A stretch of DNA of 64,000 bases, from assembly GCF_001005725.1 (NCBI RefSeq), contig NZ_LBIC01000001.1, forward strand, positions 1,070,539-1,134,538. Reading direction: 5' to 3'. This DNA is from Sphingobium chungbukense (GTDB taxonomy: Bacteria; Pseudomonadota; Alphaproteobacteria; Sphingomonadales; Sphingomonadaceae). Below are positions 55,627-64,000 of the stretch, in pieces; within the stretch, counting starts at the first letter, position 1, and the number at the start of each line of letters is the position of its first letter. Position numbers and translations under genes: made by a program. Below the pieces are notes generated by a model. It did no database searches. It was given only the letters and a program-made list of their open reading frames with translations, and was not told where the DNA came from.

Positions 55627-57200
55627 ATGCTCACGCAAGCGGACCTGCCGGAAGACATCGACGCGCTCCGCGCGCTCGTGCTGGAGCAGTCCCGGATGCT
55701 GGCGGAAGAACGGGCCGCAGCTGAGGTCCGGGTGGCAGAGCTGAACGTCGCCAAGAGCGAAGCGGACGCCGAGATCGAACGCCTCCAGTCGATCATCCAG
55801 GCCTTCATGCGACATCGCTTCGGCAGCCGGTCCGAACAGCTCGATGCCGATCAGTTCCAGCTGGGCCTGGAAGATGTCGAGACGGCGCTTGGGCATGCTC
55901 GCGCTGCCAGAGAAGCGGTTGCGCCGCGTTCCCGCAGCGATCAGCCCCGCAAGACCAACCGCGGCTCATTGCCCGCGCATCTCGAGCGGATCGAACAGAT
56001 TGTCGATATCGACGACAAGGCCTGCCCTTGCTGCAGGGGACTGCTCCACCAGATCGGCGAAGACGTCGCTGAGCGCCTGGACGTCGTGCCCACCATCTTC
56101 TGCGTGCTGGTGACACGCCGCCCGCGTTATGGCTGTCGCTCCTGTGAAGGCGCGATCGTCCAGGCGCCTGCTCCGGCGCGGATAGTCGAAGGCGGGATTC
56201 CGACCGAAGCGTTGATCGCCCAGGTGCTGGTGTCGAAGTATGCCGATCATGTTCCGCTATACCGGCAGGCTCAGATCTATGCCCGGCAGGATATCAGGCT
56301 CGATCGCTCCACCCTGGCGGACTGGGTGGGCCGGGCAGCATGGTATCTGCGGCCGCTGCGCGACCGGACCCTTGAGGAGTTGCGGCGATCCGAGCGCCTG
56401 TTCGCAGACGAGACTACCGCGCCGGTGCTTGACCCAGGACGCGGCAGAACGAAGACCGGCCAGCTATGGGCCTATGCCCGCGATGATCGACCATGGGGTG
56501 GCGCAGGTCCGCCGATGGTCGCCTATGTCTATGCGGCAGACCGCAAGGCCGAGCGGCCCGACATCCACCTTGGAGACTTTGCAGGCATCCTGCAGGTCGA
56601 TGGCTATGGCGGTTACACAGCGCTCGCCAAACGCCGCGGACAGCGCTCAGCCTCGCATTCTGCTGGTCCCATGTTCGGCGCAAATTCTATGATCTAGCCG
56701 CCAGTTCGCCGGTCGCGGCCGAGATATTGCGTCGGATCGCCATGCTCTATGCCATCGAAGACGAGGTGCGCGGCTCGACCGCTGAACACCGCCGCCTTCA
56801 GCGCTCCGAACGCAGCCGCATCATCATCGAGGATCTCAAGCTCTATCTCGATGGCCGGCTCCGGCAGATCAGCGCCAAGAGCAAGCTGGCTGAAGCCATT
56901 CGCTATGCGACCACCCGCTGGGCTGGCCTCGTCCACTTCATCGACGACGGCCGCATCGAACTCGACACCAACACCGTCGAGAGATCAATCCGCCCCTTGG
57001 CTTTGAACCGAAAGAACGCGCTCTTCGTCGGCTCCGACGAAGGTGGCAACAACTGGGCGGTCATCGCCACGCTCATCGAAAACTGCAAGCTGGGCGGCAT
57101 CAATCCTCATGACTGGCTGACCCAGACCCTCAGCGCGCTCGCCAACGGCCATCCCGCCAATCGCGTTCATGAGCTCATGCCCTGGATCAACGTGGGCTGA
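55627..57200 (+). pseudogene. tnpC: IS66 transposase TnpC, frameshifted
   Basis: A DDE transposase in two frames. The first (to 56697) has an N-terminal leucine-rich coiled coil, the HRFGSRSEQLDADQ segment, a zinc-binding CPCCRGLLHQIGED, and the catalytic core beginning SKYADHVPLYRQAQIYARQD and LFADETTAPVLDPG. The second (from about 56640 to 57200) supplies FCWSHVRRKFYDLAASS, TNTVERSIRPLALNRKNALF and the C-terminal PHDWLTQTLSALANGHPANR. One base is apparently lost near 56640-56650. Confidence 0.88.
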
Positions 57201-57213
57201 GAACGTCGCTTAC

Positions 57214-57452
57214 CGAAGATCCCCGGCGGCAATCCGATCAAGAACCAGCACGCCACCGCTTGCAGGCGTGCCGAGATAGAGGATTTCACCGTCCATGACT
57301 GGCGCCACCACTGGGCGTCCCACTGCGTGATGGCGGGCATCGACCTCATCACCATCATGAACATGGGCGGCTGGAAATCGCTCCGGATGGTGCAGCGCTA
57401 TTCCAGCGTCAGCGTTGACCATATGCGGACGGCGATCAACAAACTAAGCTGA
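57214..57452 (+). pseudogene. Tyrosine recombinase, copy 3, 3' part
   Basis: It continues the split gene after the IS66 element: IPGGNPIKNQHATAC, the HDWRHHWASHCVMAGIDLIT box, GGWKSLRMVQRYSSVSVDHM with the nucleophilic tyrosine, and a KLS end. Joining 54704 to 57222 (dropping the IS and one CGAAGATC) restores an uninterrupted protein of about 346 residues. Confidence 0.88.
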
Positions 57453-57465
57453 GGCAGGTATTCTA

Positions 57466-57480
57466 GACCAAGAGAGTTTT
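57466..57480 (+). repeat. 15-bp motif shared with recombinase copy 1 flank
   Basis: GACCAAGAGAGTTTT, identical to 23257-23271 and at the same 13-base distance after the recombinase stop. Confidence 0.5.
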
Positions 57481-57577
57481 TGTGCAAACCGCACCGTCGG
57501 CTCCATTTCCCGCCGGAACCGACAGCTTGGCAAAGGCGGGTTGCGAGATCGGCAGCATCCGGTCAGCGGAAGGCGAC

Positions 57578-58219
57578 TTAGTGCTCAACACATAGGAATG
57601 CGTAAAAATGCGTGTTCGGCCACTTGTTATATTCAGCAGGATAGGGATCGATTCGAGTGATAGAGAACAAGCGCTTGAGGCGTTCCTCCTCATCATCGAC
57701 GCATGGATATATCGCCGCATAGTCCATGCCCAGATCATTTGAATAGGCGTCGACGAGTACCTCCTCCGCAATGCCGAACTGGCTTTTGACAATTAGCTTG
57801 CCGCCTGGGCGAAGCATTTGCCGCAATGTGCCATATATCTGCATTCGATCATCGGCGTCAGGTATCGAATTTATGACACCGAACAGAAGGATGATGTCGA
57901 ACTGCCTGTCTCTGCTATAATCAATAGCGTCAGCAACTTCTGTGCTCAGATTGGGCCGTTTGTCTGCAAAATCCAACATTCCCGGATATTTGTCGACAGC
58001 GTGAACGTGAACCGTTTCCCGAGCAGCAATGGCATTCGCAAGAGCGCATGTGCCGCATCCCAGATCAAGTATTGTTGCGCCGCTGGTAAGATGCGGCTCG
58101 ATCAATTCCAGATCGCAGGGCGTGAACTCGGGATGGAAGCGGGCGGCCTCCACCGCTGACTGGCGTGATCGAACCTCCCAGAAACGATCAATCTTTGCAC
58201 CATCGATCTTGCTATTCAT
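57578..58219 (-). CDS. Class I SAM-dependent methyltransferase
   Basis: About 213 residues from MNSKIDGAK at 58219. SAM motif ATILDLGCGTCALANAIA near residue 48, motif II VHAVDKYPGMLDFAD, and the IILLFGVINSIPDADDRMQI segment before a LRQMLRPGGKLIVKSQFG strand. The start overlaps the preceding nucleotidyltransferase stop by one base (TGATG). It is the last gene of a five-gene minus-strand operon. The acceptor is unknown. Confidence 0.82.
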   Translation of the reverse strand: MNSKIDGAKIDRFWEVRSRQSAVEAARFHPEFTPCDLELIEPHLTSGATILDLGCGTCALANAIAARETVHVHAVDKYPGMLDFADKRPNLSTEVADAIDYSRDRQFDIILLFGVINSIPDADDRMQIYGTLRQMLRPGGKLIVKSQFGIAEEVLVDAYSNDLGMDYAAIYPCVDDEEERLKRLFSITRIDPYPAEYNKWPNTHFYAFLCVEH

Positions 58220-58899
58220 CAAAGGCCCTCCCACGCGTCACGATATTGCTGCATCCAAACCAGCGCGCGTTCATAATCGTCGATCGTATCCACCTCTGTT
58301 GCGCGCACTTCGACCACGCGCAGCGGCAGCAGCGGCTCCAATATGTGATAAACGTGCCGCTCAGCTCGGCCCTCTTCATTGGCTTGACGAAGTTGCTCGG
58401 CAGCTATTCTGGCAAGCCCGGACCATTCGGCAGCTCCCCTCTCCATTGAGAAGGCAGTAACCATCATACCAGTCTTGTCATGACATGTTTCGACCATCAC
58501 AGGCTGGGAACTCGAAATAGGGAGGCAGCCGACCAGCGCCGTGGGTGCATCGAGGAAATTCCGGAAATCCTGGGGGGCCACAAGCAAGTCGCCGTCGAGC
58601 GAGACAATATCCCCTTCCACACCCGTGGCAGCAAGGCATAAGCTCTTGGCCGTCCCCGTAGTCTGATAGGCATGATTGAAGACGAAGGTGACGTCGCGCC
58701 TGAGGGTAAGCGCGCACGCAATCACCTGTTCTGCCTGATGCCCCACGACTACCCTGACATCCTCAACGTCACGCAGCATCGCAAGTTGCCAGTGCAGCAG
58801 AGGTTTGCCGCAGATGTCGATCAACGCCTTAGTCATGCCCATGCCCAATCGGGTCGCCATGCCCGCGCAATTGATCACAACTGTCGGAGAAAACGGCAC
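58219..58899 (-). CDS. Sugar/choline-phosphate nucleotidyltransferase family protein
   Basis: A 226-residue nucleotidyltransferase with a GT-A-like fold. INCAGMATRLGMGMTKALID corresponds to the usual GxGxRLxPxTxxxPK(A/P) motif, with K24 as the likely phosphate-binding lysine. VVVGHQAEQVIACAL and VSLDGDLLVAPQDF (metal-binding aspartate region) follow. It resembles LicC-like and HddC-like cytidylyl/guanylyltransferases. Together with the upstream HAD phosphatase and the GHMP kinase it could activate a heptose, but this is inference. It overlaps the phosphatase gene by 25 bp. Confidence 0.78.
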   Translation of the reverse strand: MPFSPTVVINCAGMATRLGMGMTKALIDICGKPLLHWQLAMLRDVEDVRVVVGHQAEQVIACALTLRRDVTFVFNHAYQTTGTAKSLCLAATGVEGDIVSLDGDLLVAPQDFRNFLDAPTALVGCLPISSSQPVMVETCHDKTGMMVTAFSMERGAAEWSGLARIAAEQLRQANEEGRAERHVYHILEPLLPLRVVEVRATEVDTIDDYERALVWMQQYRDAWEGL

Positions 58900-59504
58900 A
58901 GCGCGGCTCCATCGTAAATCGCGTGGGTTGCCGCTCTCAGCAGTGATGGCGCAGGTGGATGAACGCCGCCAAAGGCGACCGCAACATCCGCGGTCTCCAA
59001 CATACCCAGATCATTGTGGCCATCGCCAATGGCGGCGAATGGACGAGGGATGGTCCGCGCTGCAACGCGTTTGTCGACGATGCTAGTCAGGTCGACGATC
59101 CGATCGCCCTTCACGAGGGCTGTTGATGAAATGAGTTGCGCACCAAGACGGACGCATAGCGCCCCAACCCACACGTCGAGGTTCCCGGTAACGATGTAGC
59201 AGCGGTCGGCTTTCTGCTGGAAGAAGGCAACGATATGCGGATCGAGGTGCACGCTCTCCACGATATTGCGCACAGTCGAGACAGGGATGCCCTGCAAGAG
59301 CTTTACCCTCTCCCGAAAGCTGTAGGCGAACGGTATCCGCCCCGCCAGTGTGAGTTCCGTAAGCTTTGCGATTTCGTCACGCAGTCCGACCGCTTCCGCG
59401 ATGCGGGGCAGCAACTCTTCGGATGTGATGGTGCCATCCAGATCGAAAGCGAAATGCCAATTGCACATCTGTACCCCCATGTCGGCGTCACCCCGTCGCT
59501 TCAT
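58875..59504 (-). CDS. HAD-family phosphatase, SerB-like
   Basis: A 209-residue HAD phosphatase. Motif I is FAFDLDGTITSEELLPRIAE, with a SerB-like cap (AGRIPFAYSFRERVKLLQGI), motif II YIVTGNLDVW, and the closing GDGHNDLGMLETADVAVAFG as motif IV. The phosphoserine phosphatase-like fold often serves as a sugar-phosphate phosphatase in such clusters. Its start overlaps the preceding gene (ATGA at 59501-59504), showing translational coupling. Confidence 0.85.
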   Translation of the reverse strand: MKRRGDADMGVQMCNWHFAFDLDGTITSEELLPRIAEAVGLRDEIAKLTELTLAGRIPFAYSFRERVKLLQGIPVSTVRNIVESVHLDPHIVAFFQQKADRCYIVTGNLDVWVGALCVRLGAQLISSTALVKGDRIVDLTSIVDKRVAARTIPRPFAAIGDGHNDLGMLETADVAVAFGGVHPPAPSLLRAATHAIYDGAALCRFLRQL

Positions 59505-60466
59505 AGAGCCTCGACAATGGTGGCCGCCTTATCGAAATCGAAGGGCGCTATGACCGACGGAGCGCGCGATGGGATCCGTTCGGGATGGTCACGCCAAGAC
59601 GTAAGCAGTTCCCAAGCCCGGTCAGGAGCGTGAACCGTTACTCCGGGAAGAGCCTGCCAATGATCACGGAGATACCATGATTCGACCGAGCCGTCGTCTA
59701 TACACAGGGTCGGCACCCCCCTCAACGCCGCCTCGGCGCAGATGGACGAAAGTCCGTTTGATACCACGGCATGCGATTGGTCGATAAGAACGCTGGACTG
59801 AACCGAAGCGTCAAAGACCTGGCATCCTGCACCACCAGCCAAATCGATCATCGCCTGAGTGCCTGGGAAAGCGGGCGCCTTGAACAGCGGACGAAGGGTG
59901 AGAAGATCCCTGTAGACCTCCTCGAACAGCCCGGCCGGGCGCGCGAGCCAAGCCCCGATCTCGGAGGGCAACCAGGCAATCTGCAAAGGCGTTCGAGCGA
60001 TTTCAGGGATGTTATCCTGTGCAGCTTTTATCCACCCGACATTCTCGCAGCGGACATAGGTCGAGAGATACCACCAGCTATCCGACGGCATCAAAATTGC
60101 GTCGAACAGCGTCAATCCGACAATCTCCGACCCCTTGATCGGAGACAGCAGGTCATGAGGCACGAAGTAGCTGCGATCGGGCTGCAACACGCCCTGCAAT
60201 TCGGGCACGTTCAGAACATCCAGATCGGTCCCGTAATAAATATGATAGTGGTGCCCATTCATGTAGGGATGTTGTGAACTGACCAGAATACGTCGCTTCG
60301 CGCCAAGCGCATGCGCCACGGCATCACGCCAATCTGCGCGCATCATGTCGATCTCGATGCAGTGCCGCCCCCGCTTCCTGAGGAAGGCGGCCAACGGCGC
60401 GAGCGAGTATTCGCTACCCACCCCAGCGAAAACATAGCAAGTTGCATCTTCAGCCATGCACGTCAT
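59501..60466 (-). CDS. Unknown protein, possible GT-B-like glycosyltransferase
   Basis: A 321-residue soluble protein. The N-terminal half has a Rossmann-like start (CYVFAGVGSEYSLAPLAAFL) and RILVSSQHPYMNGHHYHIYYG. The C-terminal half contains AVVSNGLSSICAEAALRGVP, a helix-glycine pattern like the nucleotide-binding end of GT-B and CDP-glycerol glycerophosphotransferase-like proteins, then TLCIDDGSVESWYLRDHWQ. I cannot name the family. It overlaps the upstream gene by 17 bp. Confidence 0.65.
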   Translation of the reverse strand: MTCMAEDATCYVFAGVGSEYSLAPLAAFLRKRGRHCIEIDMMRADWRDAVAHALGAKRRILVSSQHPYMNGHHYHIYYGTDLDVLNVPELQGVLQPDRSYFVPHDLLSPIKGSEIVGLTLFDAILMPSDSWWYLSTYVRCENVGWIKAAQDNIPEIARTPLQIAWLPSEIGAWLARPAGLFEEVYRDLLTLRPLFKAPAFPGTQAMIDLAGGAGCQVFDASVQSSVLIDQSHAVVSNGLSSICAEAALRGVPTLCIDDGSVESWYLRDHWQALPGVTVHAPDRAWELLTSWRDHPERIPSRAPSVIAPFDFDKAATIVEAL

Positions 60467-61547
60467 CCCGAAGGGGGCATGCCGTCAAAGATTTGCTTGC
60501 AAACAGCCAGGCCATCTCGCCCTTGCCCAGCAGCATCGGCGCAGCGGCGCCGTGATCGTCAGCTATACAGTCCAGTCCTTCCAACATGATCGAGGATGAA
60601 GCAATGAAGCGGTCCCGGCGATTACCGTCAGACGAGCCCGCGAGGGAATGGACGCGAGTGAATCCTGCTGCGTGAAGGGCAGACCTCGCGGCGCGTGCCG
60701 TGGTGATGTCAGGTGTCGACTGCTGCATGAAATCGGCTGGTGGAACCACAACGGTCCCATCCTCGGCCACCAGATGCATGTCGACAAGGCCGAAGCTCAT
60801 ACGCCGCGCATCGGCTGACAGCACTAGCGCGGAAATGTCTGTCCGCCAGGAAATCGAAATGCGGGGCGCGGCCGCCGTAAACGGAACGGTGATCCATTCC
60901 GATGGCGCAGCGGCGCTCATGCATTGCCCACCCATGTCAATTATCAAGTCGCCTGTCGCTCCCGGCCGCGTCATGGTGTGGAACTTGAGCGCCAGGGCGT
61001 CACCCGACTGACGGAGCAGACAAATCTCAGCCTCAATTTGGGATCGCTCGCTATTAGCCCATATCCAGACATTTGCATCGCTGCTTTCCACCCAGGAATG
61101 GCCCGACACCCAGCGGCAGGCCGCAAAAAGCGGTGATCCCTCAAAGGGCAGGACAATCCGATCCCGAACCTTGTTGGCCAGCGTGGAGAGATGACCAGCA
61201 TTGCTGACAATCGCCTCCCCCCAGCTTGCATCGCTAACTACGAGAATGTCGCAAGCGGGAAGGCAAATAGCGAGAGCCGAAGGATCTATGCACCGCGGGC
61301 CGCCTTGCAGATCGCGAGGTGCCGAAGCCACTTCAGCCAGCGACCCAGGAATGAAAATTCCGACAACCCGCGCCCTTGGCAATAGCGGCGCTAGGGCCTG
61401 CGCGAATGTCCCTGCAATCACGACATCTTTGCCAGCGCAAAATTCGGCCAGAGCAGTCAGCGGCAGAGAGCGGGCCGTGGCCGCTTCATCTCGCTCGGCC
61501 AACTTCTGGTAGAAATCCAGCACTTTGTTAAATCTGCCTTTCTGCAC
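60450..61547 (-). CDS. Unknown protein, first gene of minus-strand operon
   Basis: A 365-residue soluble protein, not recognised. The first third has AEFCAGKDVVIAGTFAQALA and CDILVVSDASWGEAIVSNAG, a Rossmann-like alternation of strands and helices. The middle has VSGHSWVESSDANVWIWANS and GDLIIDMGGQCMSAAAPSEW, the latter beta-rich. The gene begins at ATG 61547 beside the 400-bp AT-rich gap and is followed by four overlapping genes, so it is likely part of the same sugar pathway. No catalytic motif could be assigned. Confidence 0.6.
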   Translation of the reverse strand: MQKGRFNKVLDFYQKLAERDEAATARSLPLTALAEFCAGKDVVIAGTFAQALAPLLPRARVVGIFIPGSLAEVASAPRDLQGGPRCIDPSALAICLPACDILVVSDASWGEAIVSNAGHLSTLANKVRDRIVLPFEGSPLFAACRWVSGHSWVESSDANVWIWANSERSQIEAEICLLRQSGDALALKFHTMTRPGATGDLIIDMGGQCMSAAAPSEWITVPFTAAAPRISISWRTDISALVLSADARRMSFGLVDMHLVAEDGTVVVPPADFMQQSTPDITTARAARSALHAAGFTRVHSLAGSSDGNRRDRFIASSSIMLEGLDCIADDHGAAAPMLLGKGEMAWLFASKSLTACPLRDDVHG

Positions 61548-61950
61548 ATTAAAGCCTCGTCATCGCACTCCGATGCAAAGTGTGTCAACCAAGACCTCGC
61601 TCGCCCACACCAATCGCGCGTCGCAAGTTTTGAAGAAAATACGCCATTATCGAGCAATTTAACAACGAAAGCAGGTGCAAAATATATCAAGGATCGATAT
61701 TCTTGCAATTTGCAAATTAATCAATTTATAGATTCTGACGACAAAAAATCATTATGCATATTTACGCACCAAAAATCCAACAACACTTCAATTTTCTTTT
61801 TTTAACTAATAAACATGAATGCTTCATCAATGCAATCACCCCTCGTTTGCCTTTCCCAAGGTTAAACTAGACAATCCAAGGCCAAGACGGCATGACCGGC
61901 CCGCCTGCGGGCTCTGCCCGACATTGTATGATCTTAATAGGGGGAACTTC
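61548..61950. other. AT-rich divergent promoter region
   Basis: 403 bp between the two divergent operons. The part from 61640 to 61820 is strikingly AT-rich with several A/T tracts and no coding frame worth calling. It must hold both promoters, and the bent-DNA-like tracts suggest regulation by a nucleoid protein. A leader frame upstream of the epimerase start (from 61819) is open but has no ribosome-binding site. Confidence 0.5.
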
Positions 61951-63066
61951 ATGGTCTTACAGCATGCCCAGCAAAACGCACAAACATGGCTGTTTGAAGT
62001 GGCAGCTCCGTTCTGGGCGAGTCAGGGCGTGCATGCCGATGGTATGTTCGTGGAGGCCTTTTCCCGCGAAGGGAAACCTCTGGACAATATCCGGCGCCTG
62101 ATGGTTCAAGCGCGACAGATTTACAGCTTCTGCGAAATCGGTCGGCTTGGATGGAGCGGACCCTGGCGCGAGACCGTCGCACGCGCAACGGATCATCTTG
62201 TGAACAGAGGTATTTCCAGCAATGGCGAATTTGTTCATGCGTTCGATGCGAGCGGCGTCGTGGCGGATGATCGAACCGATCTCTACAATCAAGCTTTCGG
62301 CCTCTTCGCGTTGGCCCACGCCGCAGAAGCGCTGGGCCGCAAGGACCTATTCGACCTCGCCGAACGGGTATTGGACAGGCTGGAAGATCGCTGGAGTCGC
62401 CTTCAGGGCGGATATTGGGAGGGAGATATCACACCTTGCCCGCCTTTCCGCCAGAACCCCCACATGCACCTGTTCGAAGCTGGCCTTGCCCATTACAATT
62501 TTACCGGCAATCCGCGCTGGAAGGAGTTCGCGACCCGGATAGCGGTGATGTTCAAGGGGCGCTTTCAGGAAAGCGCTTCGGGTGCCGTAACCGAATATTT
62601 CGACGAAAACTGGAAACCACTGCCGCCGCCTGAAGGCCTCATCGTGGAGCCGGGCCACTGCCTGGAGTGGGCCTGGCTCTTCGAGGTCGCCTTCGACCCT
62701 ATCCGCTGCACCACCACGGCCGAACAACTGTTGGGCTTTGCTCGGAAATGGGGCATCTGCGATCAACGGAACCTTGCCATAAACCAAGTCAGCCTAAGCG
62801 GAGAGGTGATCGACGGGCGCGCCCGGCTCTGGCCGCAGACCGAACGGCTGAAGTCCGCCGTGGCGCGCCATCGTCGGACCGCGATGGAAGCAGACGAGCA
62901 GGAGATCGTGGCTGCCTATGACGGACTGACCCGCTACTTCGATCCGAATTGTCCAGCTATTTGGTATGATAAAATGGACGAGACAGGACAGCCGCTCGAT
63001 GAACCGGCGCCAGCCAGTTCCTTTTACCATATCGTTTGCGCCATTTCGGAACTCCTGAAGGCCTGA
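61951..63066 (+). CDS. AGE-family sugar epimerase/isomerase
   Basis: A 371-residue N-acylglucosamine 2-epimerase-family enzyme, an (alpha/alpha)6 barrel. RLMVQARQIYSFCEIGRLGW near residue 45 and YNQAFGLFALAHAAEALG carry conserved aromatic and acidic residues. NPHMHLFEAGLAHYNFTGNP and EPGHCLEWAWLFEVAFD supply the active-site histidines. CPPFRQNPHMHLFEA is typical of mannose isomerase-like members. The start ATG at 61951 follows AGGGGGAAC. It could act on mannose, glucose or a phosphorylated form. Confidence 0.85.
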   Translation: MVLQHAQQNAQTWLFEVAAPFWASQGVHADGMFVEAFSREGKPLDNIRRLMVQARQIYSFCEIGRLGWSGPWRETVARATDHLVNRGISSNGEFVHAFDASGVVADDRTDLYNQAFGLFALAHAAEALGRKDLFDLAERVLDRLEDRWSRLQGGYWEGDITPCPPFRQNPHMHLFEAGLAHYNFTGNPRWKEFATRIAVMFKGRFQESASGAVTEYFDENWKPLPPPEGLIVEPGHCLEWAWLFEVAFDPIRCTTTAEQLLGFARKWGICDQRNLAINQVSLSGEVIDGRARLWPQTERLKSAVARHRRTAMEADEQEIVAAYDGLTRYFDPNCPAIWYDKMDETGQPLDEPAPASSFYHIVCAISELLKA

Positions 63067-63351
63067 CCCATGGCTAGCAACCTTCAATCTGATGGCCGGG
63101 CCAGCGGGACTTTCTCATCGAAATGCTCCCGCACATACAGGGATGAGGGTTTCACCAAGTTCATCCATCGGGCTATTTCATCCACGTGGTGCTTCGGCAG
63201 TCCAACGCCTCCTTTTCGCTTCAATAATGATGCCGTAGAGGATTTGCACCCTGCCCTGCCTTGACCTCAGGGCGGGCGCAAGGCAACTCAGCCATCGCGA
63301 AGCAAGCGGACGAACCATGCACATGGCGATTGTTAGGGCAAAGTGATAGTA
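63067..63351. other. Gap between AGE epimerase and GHMP kinase
   Basis: 285 bp; a GCCCTG/CAGGGC hairpin lies near 63262-63282 without a U-run. The short frame at 63070-63264 has no motif. Nothing else is supported. Confidence 0.35.
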
Positions 63352-64000
63352 TGGCGATCTCATTTCTGCGTACCCCAAGATCCAACCGCACAAGCAATGA
63401 CTTCCTGATACGCGCGCGTGCGCCGCTACGGCTAGGCTTGGCTGGCGGCGGTTCCGACGTGTCGCCCTATTGCGATGAATATGGTGGGGCGATCCTTAAT
63501 GTAACGATCGACAAGTTCGCCTACGCCACCGTTCAGCCCCGATCCGACGACATGGTCGTATTCCGATCCAGCGATCTGGACGTGACGGAAACATTCAATG
63601 TCGGCTCCGAGCCAGTGGCAGATAGCCGCCTCAAACTGCACTACGGCGTATACCGCCGGATCATGGACGAATTCAACGGCGGAAACCGGATTCCCCTCAC
63701 ACTCACCACAGAGGTGGAAGCGCCTTTGGGTTCAGGTCTGGGGTCCTCCTCATCGCTCGTAGTGGCAATGGTGCTTGCTCTTAGCGAACTCGTCGCCGTC
63801 CCGTTGGGCGAATATGACCTTGCCCGCCTCGCTTATTCCATCGAACGGAGCGATCTCGGGCTGGCCGGCGGTAAGCAGGACCAGTATGCCTGCGCCTTTG
63901 GCGGATTCAACTTCATGGAGTTCTACGCGAACGACCGTGTCGTCGTAAACCCGCTTCGGATCCGCCCGGACATCCATAATGAGATAGAGTCCTCGATCCT
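63352..64000 (+). CDS. GHMP-family sugar kinase, HddA-like (3' end beyond window)
   Basis: The first 216 residues of a GHMP kinase. RARAPLRLGLAGGGSDVSPY near residue 21 is the N-terminal motif of D-glycero-D-manno-heptose 7-phosphate kinases (HddA), and APLGSGLGSSSSLVVAMVLA near residue 125 is the ATP-binding P-loop-like motif. LGLAGGKQDQYACAFGGFNF is the sugar-site segment. The HddA-type motif order suggests a heptose kinase, but L-fucose- or other sugar kinases of the family are not excluded. The remaining part runs past the right edge. Confidence 0.85.

Larger units (their letters stand above)
54705..57213. mobile_element. IS66-family insertion sequence (2509 bp)
   Basis: It begins GTAAGCGGTG and ends CGTCGCTTAC, giving the GTAAGCG terminal inverted repeats of IS66. 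The flanking CGAAGATC at 54697-54704 and 57214-57221 is the 8-bp target duplication usual for the family. It carries tnpA, tnpB and tnpC. tnpA and tnpC are both frameshifted, so the element is probably not autonomous now. Confidence 0.95.

Noticed and set aside
1..64000. CRISPR array search
   Set aside because: No regularly spaced 25-40-bp direct repeats with unique spacers were seen on either strand.

Overview
The window reads as a chromosomal segment of a high-GC alphaproteobacterium, most likely a sphingomonad (Sphingobium/Sphingomonas-like). The grounds are the codon bias and protein character of Ffh, S16, RimM, TrmD, L19 and the SdhCDA subunits, a large TonB-dependent receptor, a CpdR-type response regulator, and a dispersed palindromic repeat typical of this group. 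This is inferred from recognised families, since no search was possible.

Positions 1-21.7 kb are ordinary core genome. They hold a permease cut by the window edge, the ffh-rpsP-rimM-trmD-rplS operon, a TonB receptor, an acetyltransferase, an MFS transporter with a TrmH-type methyltransferase, prmA, a soluble chemoreceptor, sdhCDA (no sdhB follows), a phosphate-type porin, an N-formylglutamate amidohydrolase divergent from cpdR, a dicarboxylate symporter and tRNA-Val(GAC).

From the tRNA to the right edge (21.7-64 kb) the window is a mosaic genomic island. A recognisable tyrosine recombinase family recurs four times: 22.2 kb (frameshifted), 24.2 kb (short remnant), 31.7 kb (internal deletion, with alpA and a second DNA-binding gene) and 53.9 kb (split by an IS66 element). 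Between these copies lie a frameshifted Doc toxin with a 44-residue candidate antitoxin, a HipA-like kinase with a fused N-terminal AbiEi-like domain and two upstream palindromes, IS110, IS3 and IS5 remnants, a TraD remnant, and several surface-polysaccharide modules.

The best-defined polysaccharide module is 38.0-51.2 kb. RfbF, RfbG and the E1 dehydrase RfbH make a CDP-4-keto-3,6-dideoxyhexose. They are followed by a NeuB/SpsE-family synthase, an acetolactate-synthase-like ThDP enzyme, a HAD phosphatase, an SDR, a GtrB-like glycosyltransferase, GtrA and an FkbM-type methyltransferase. The last gene is cut by an IS21 element with a 5-bp target duplication. The combination suggests a branched-chain deoxysugar of the yersiniose type, or a related higher-carbon sugar. 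A second module (57.6-64 kb) has five overlapping minus-strand genes (two of unknown function, a HAD phosphatase, a nucleotidyltransferase and a methyltransferase), then an AGE-family epimerase and a GHMP sugar kinase on the plus strand. Polytopic membrane proteins at 26.7, 30.1, 33.7 and 36.2 kb look like GT-C-type glycosyltransferases or related envelope enzymes. Two of them are clear paralogues of each other.

Frameshifts are concentrated in the mobile and toxin genes and are not seen in core genes, which suggests real decay rather than general sequence error.
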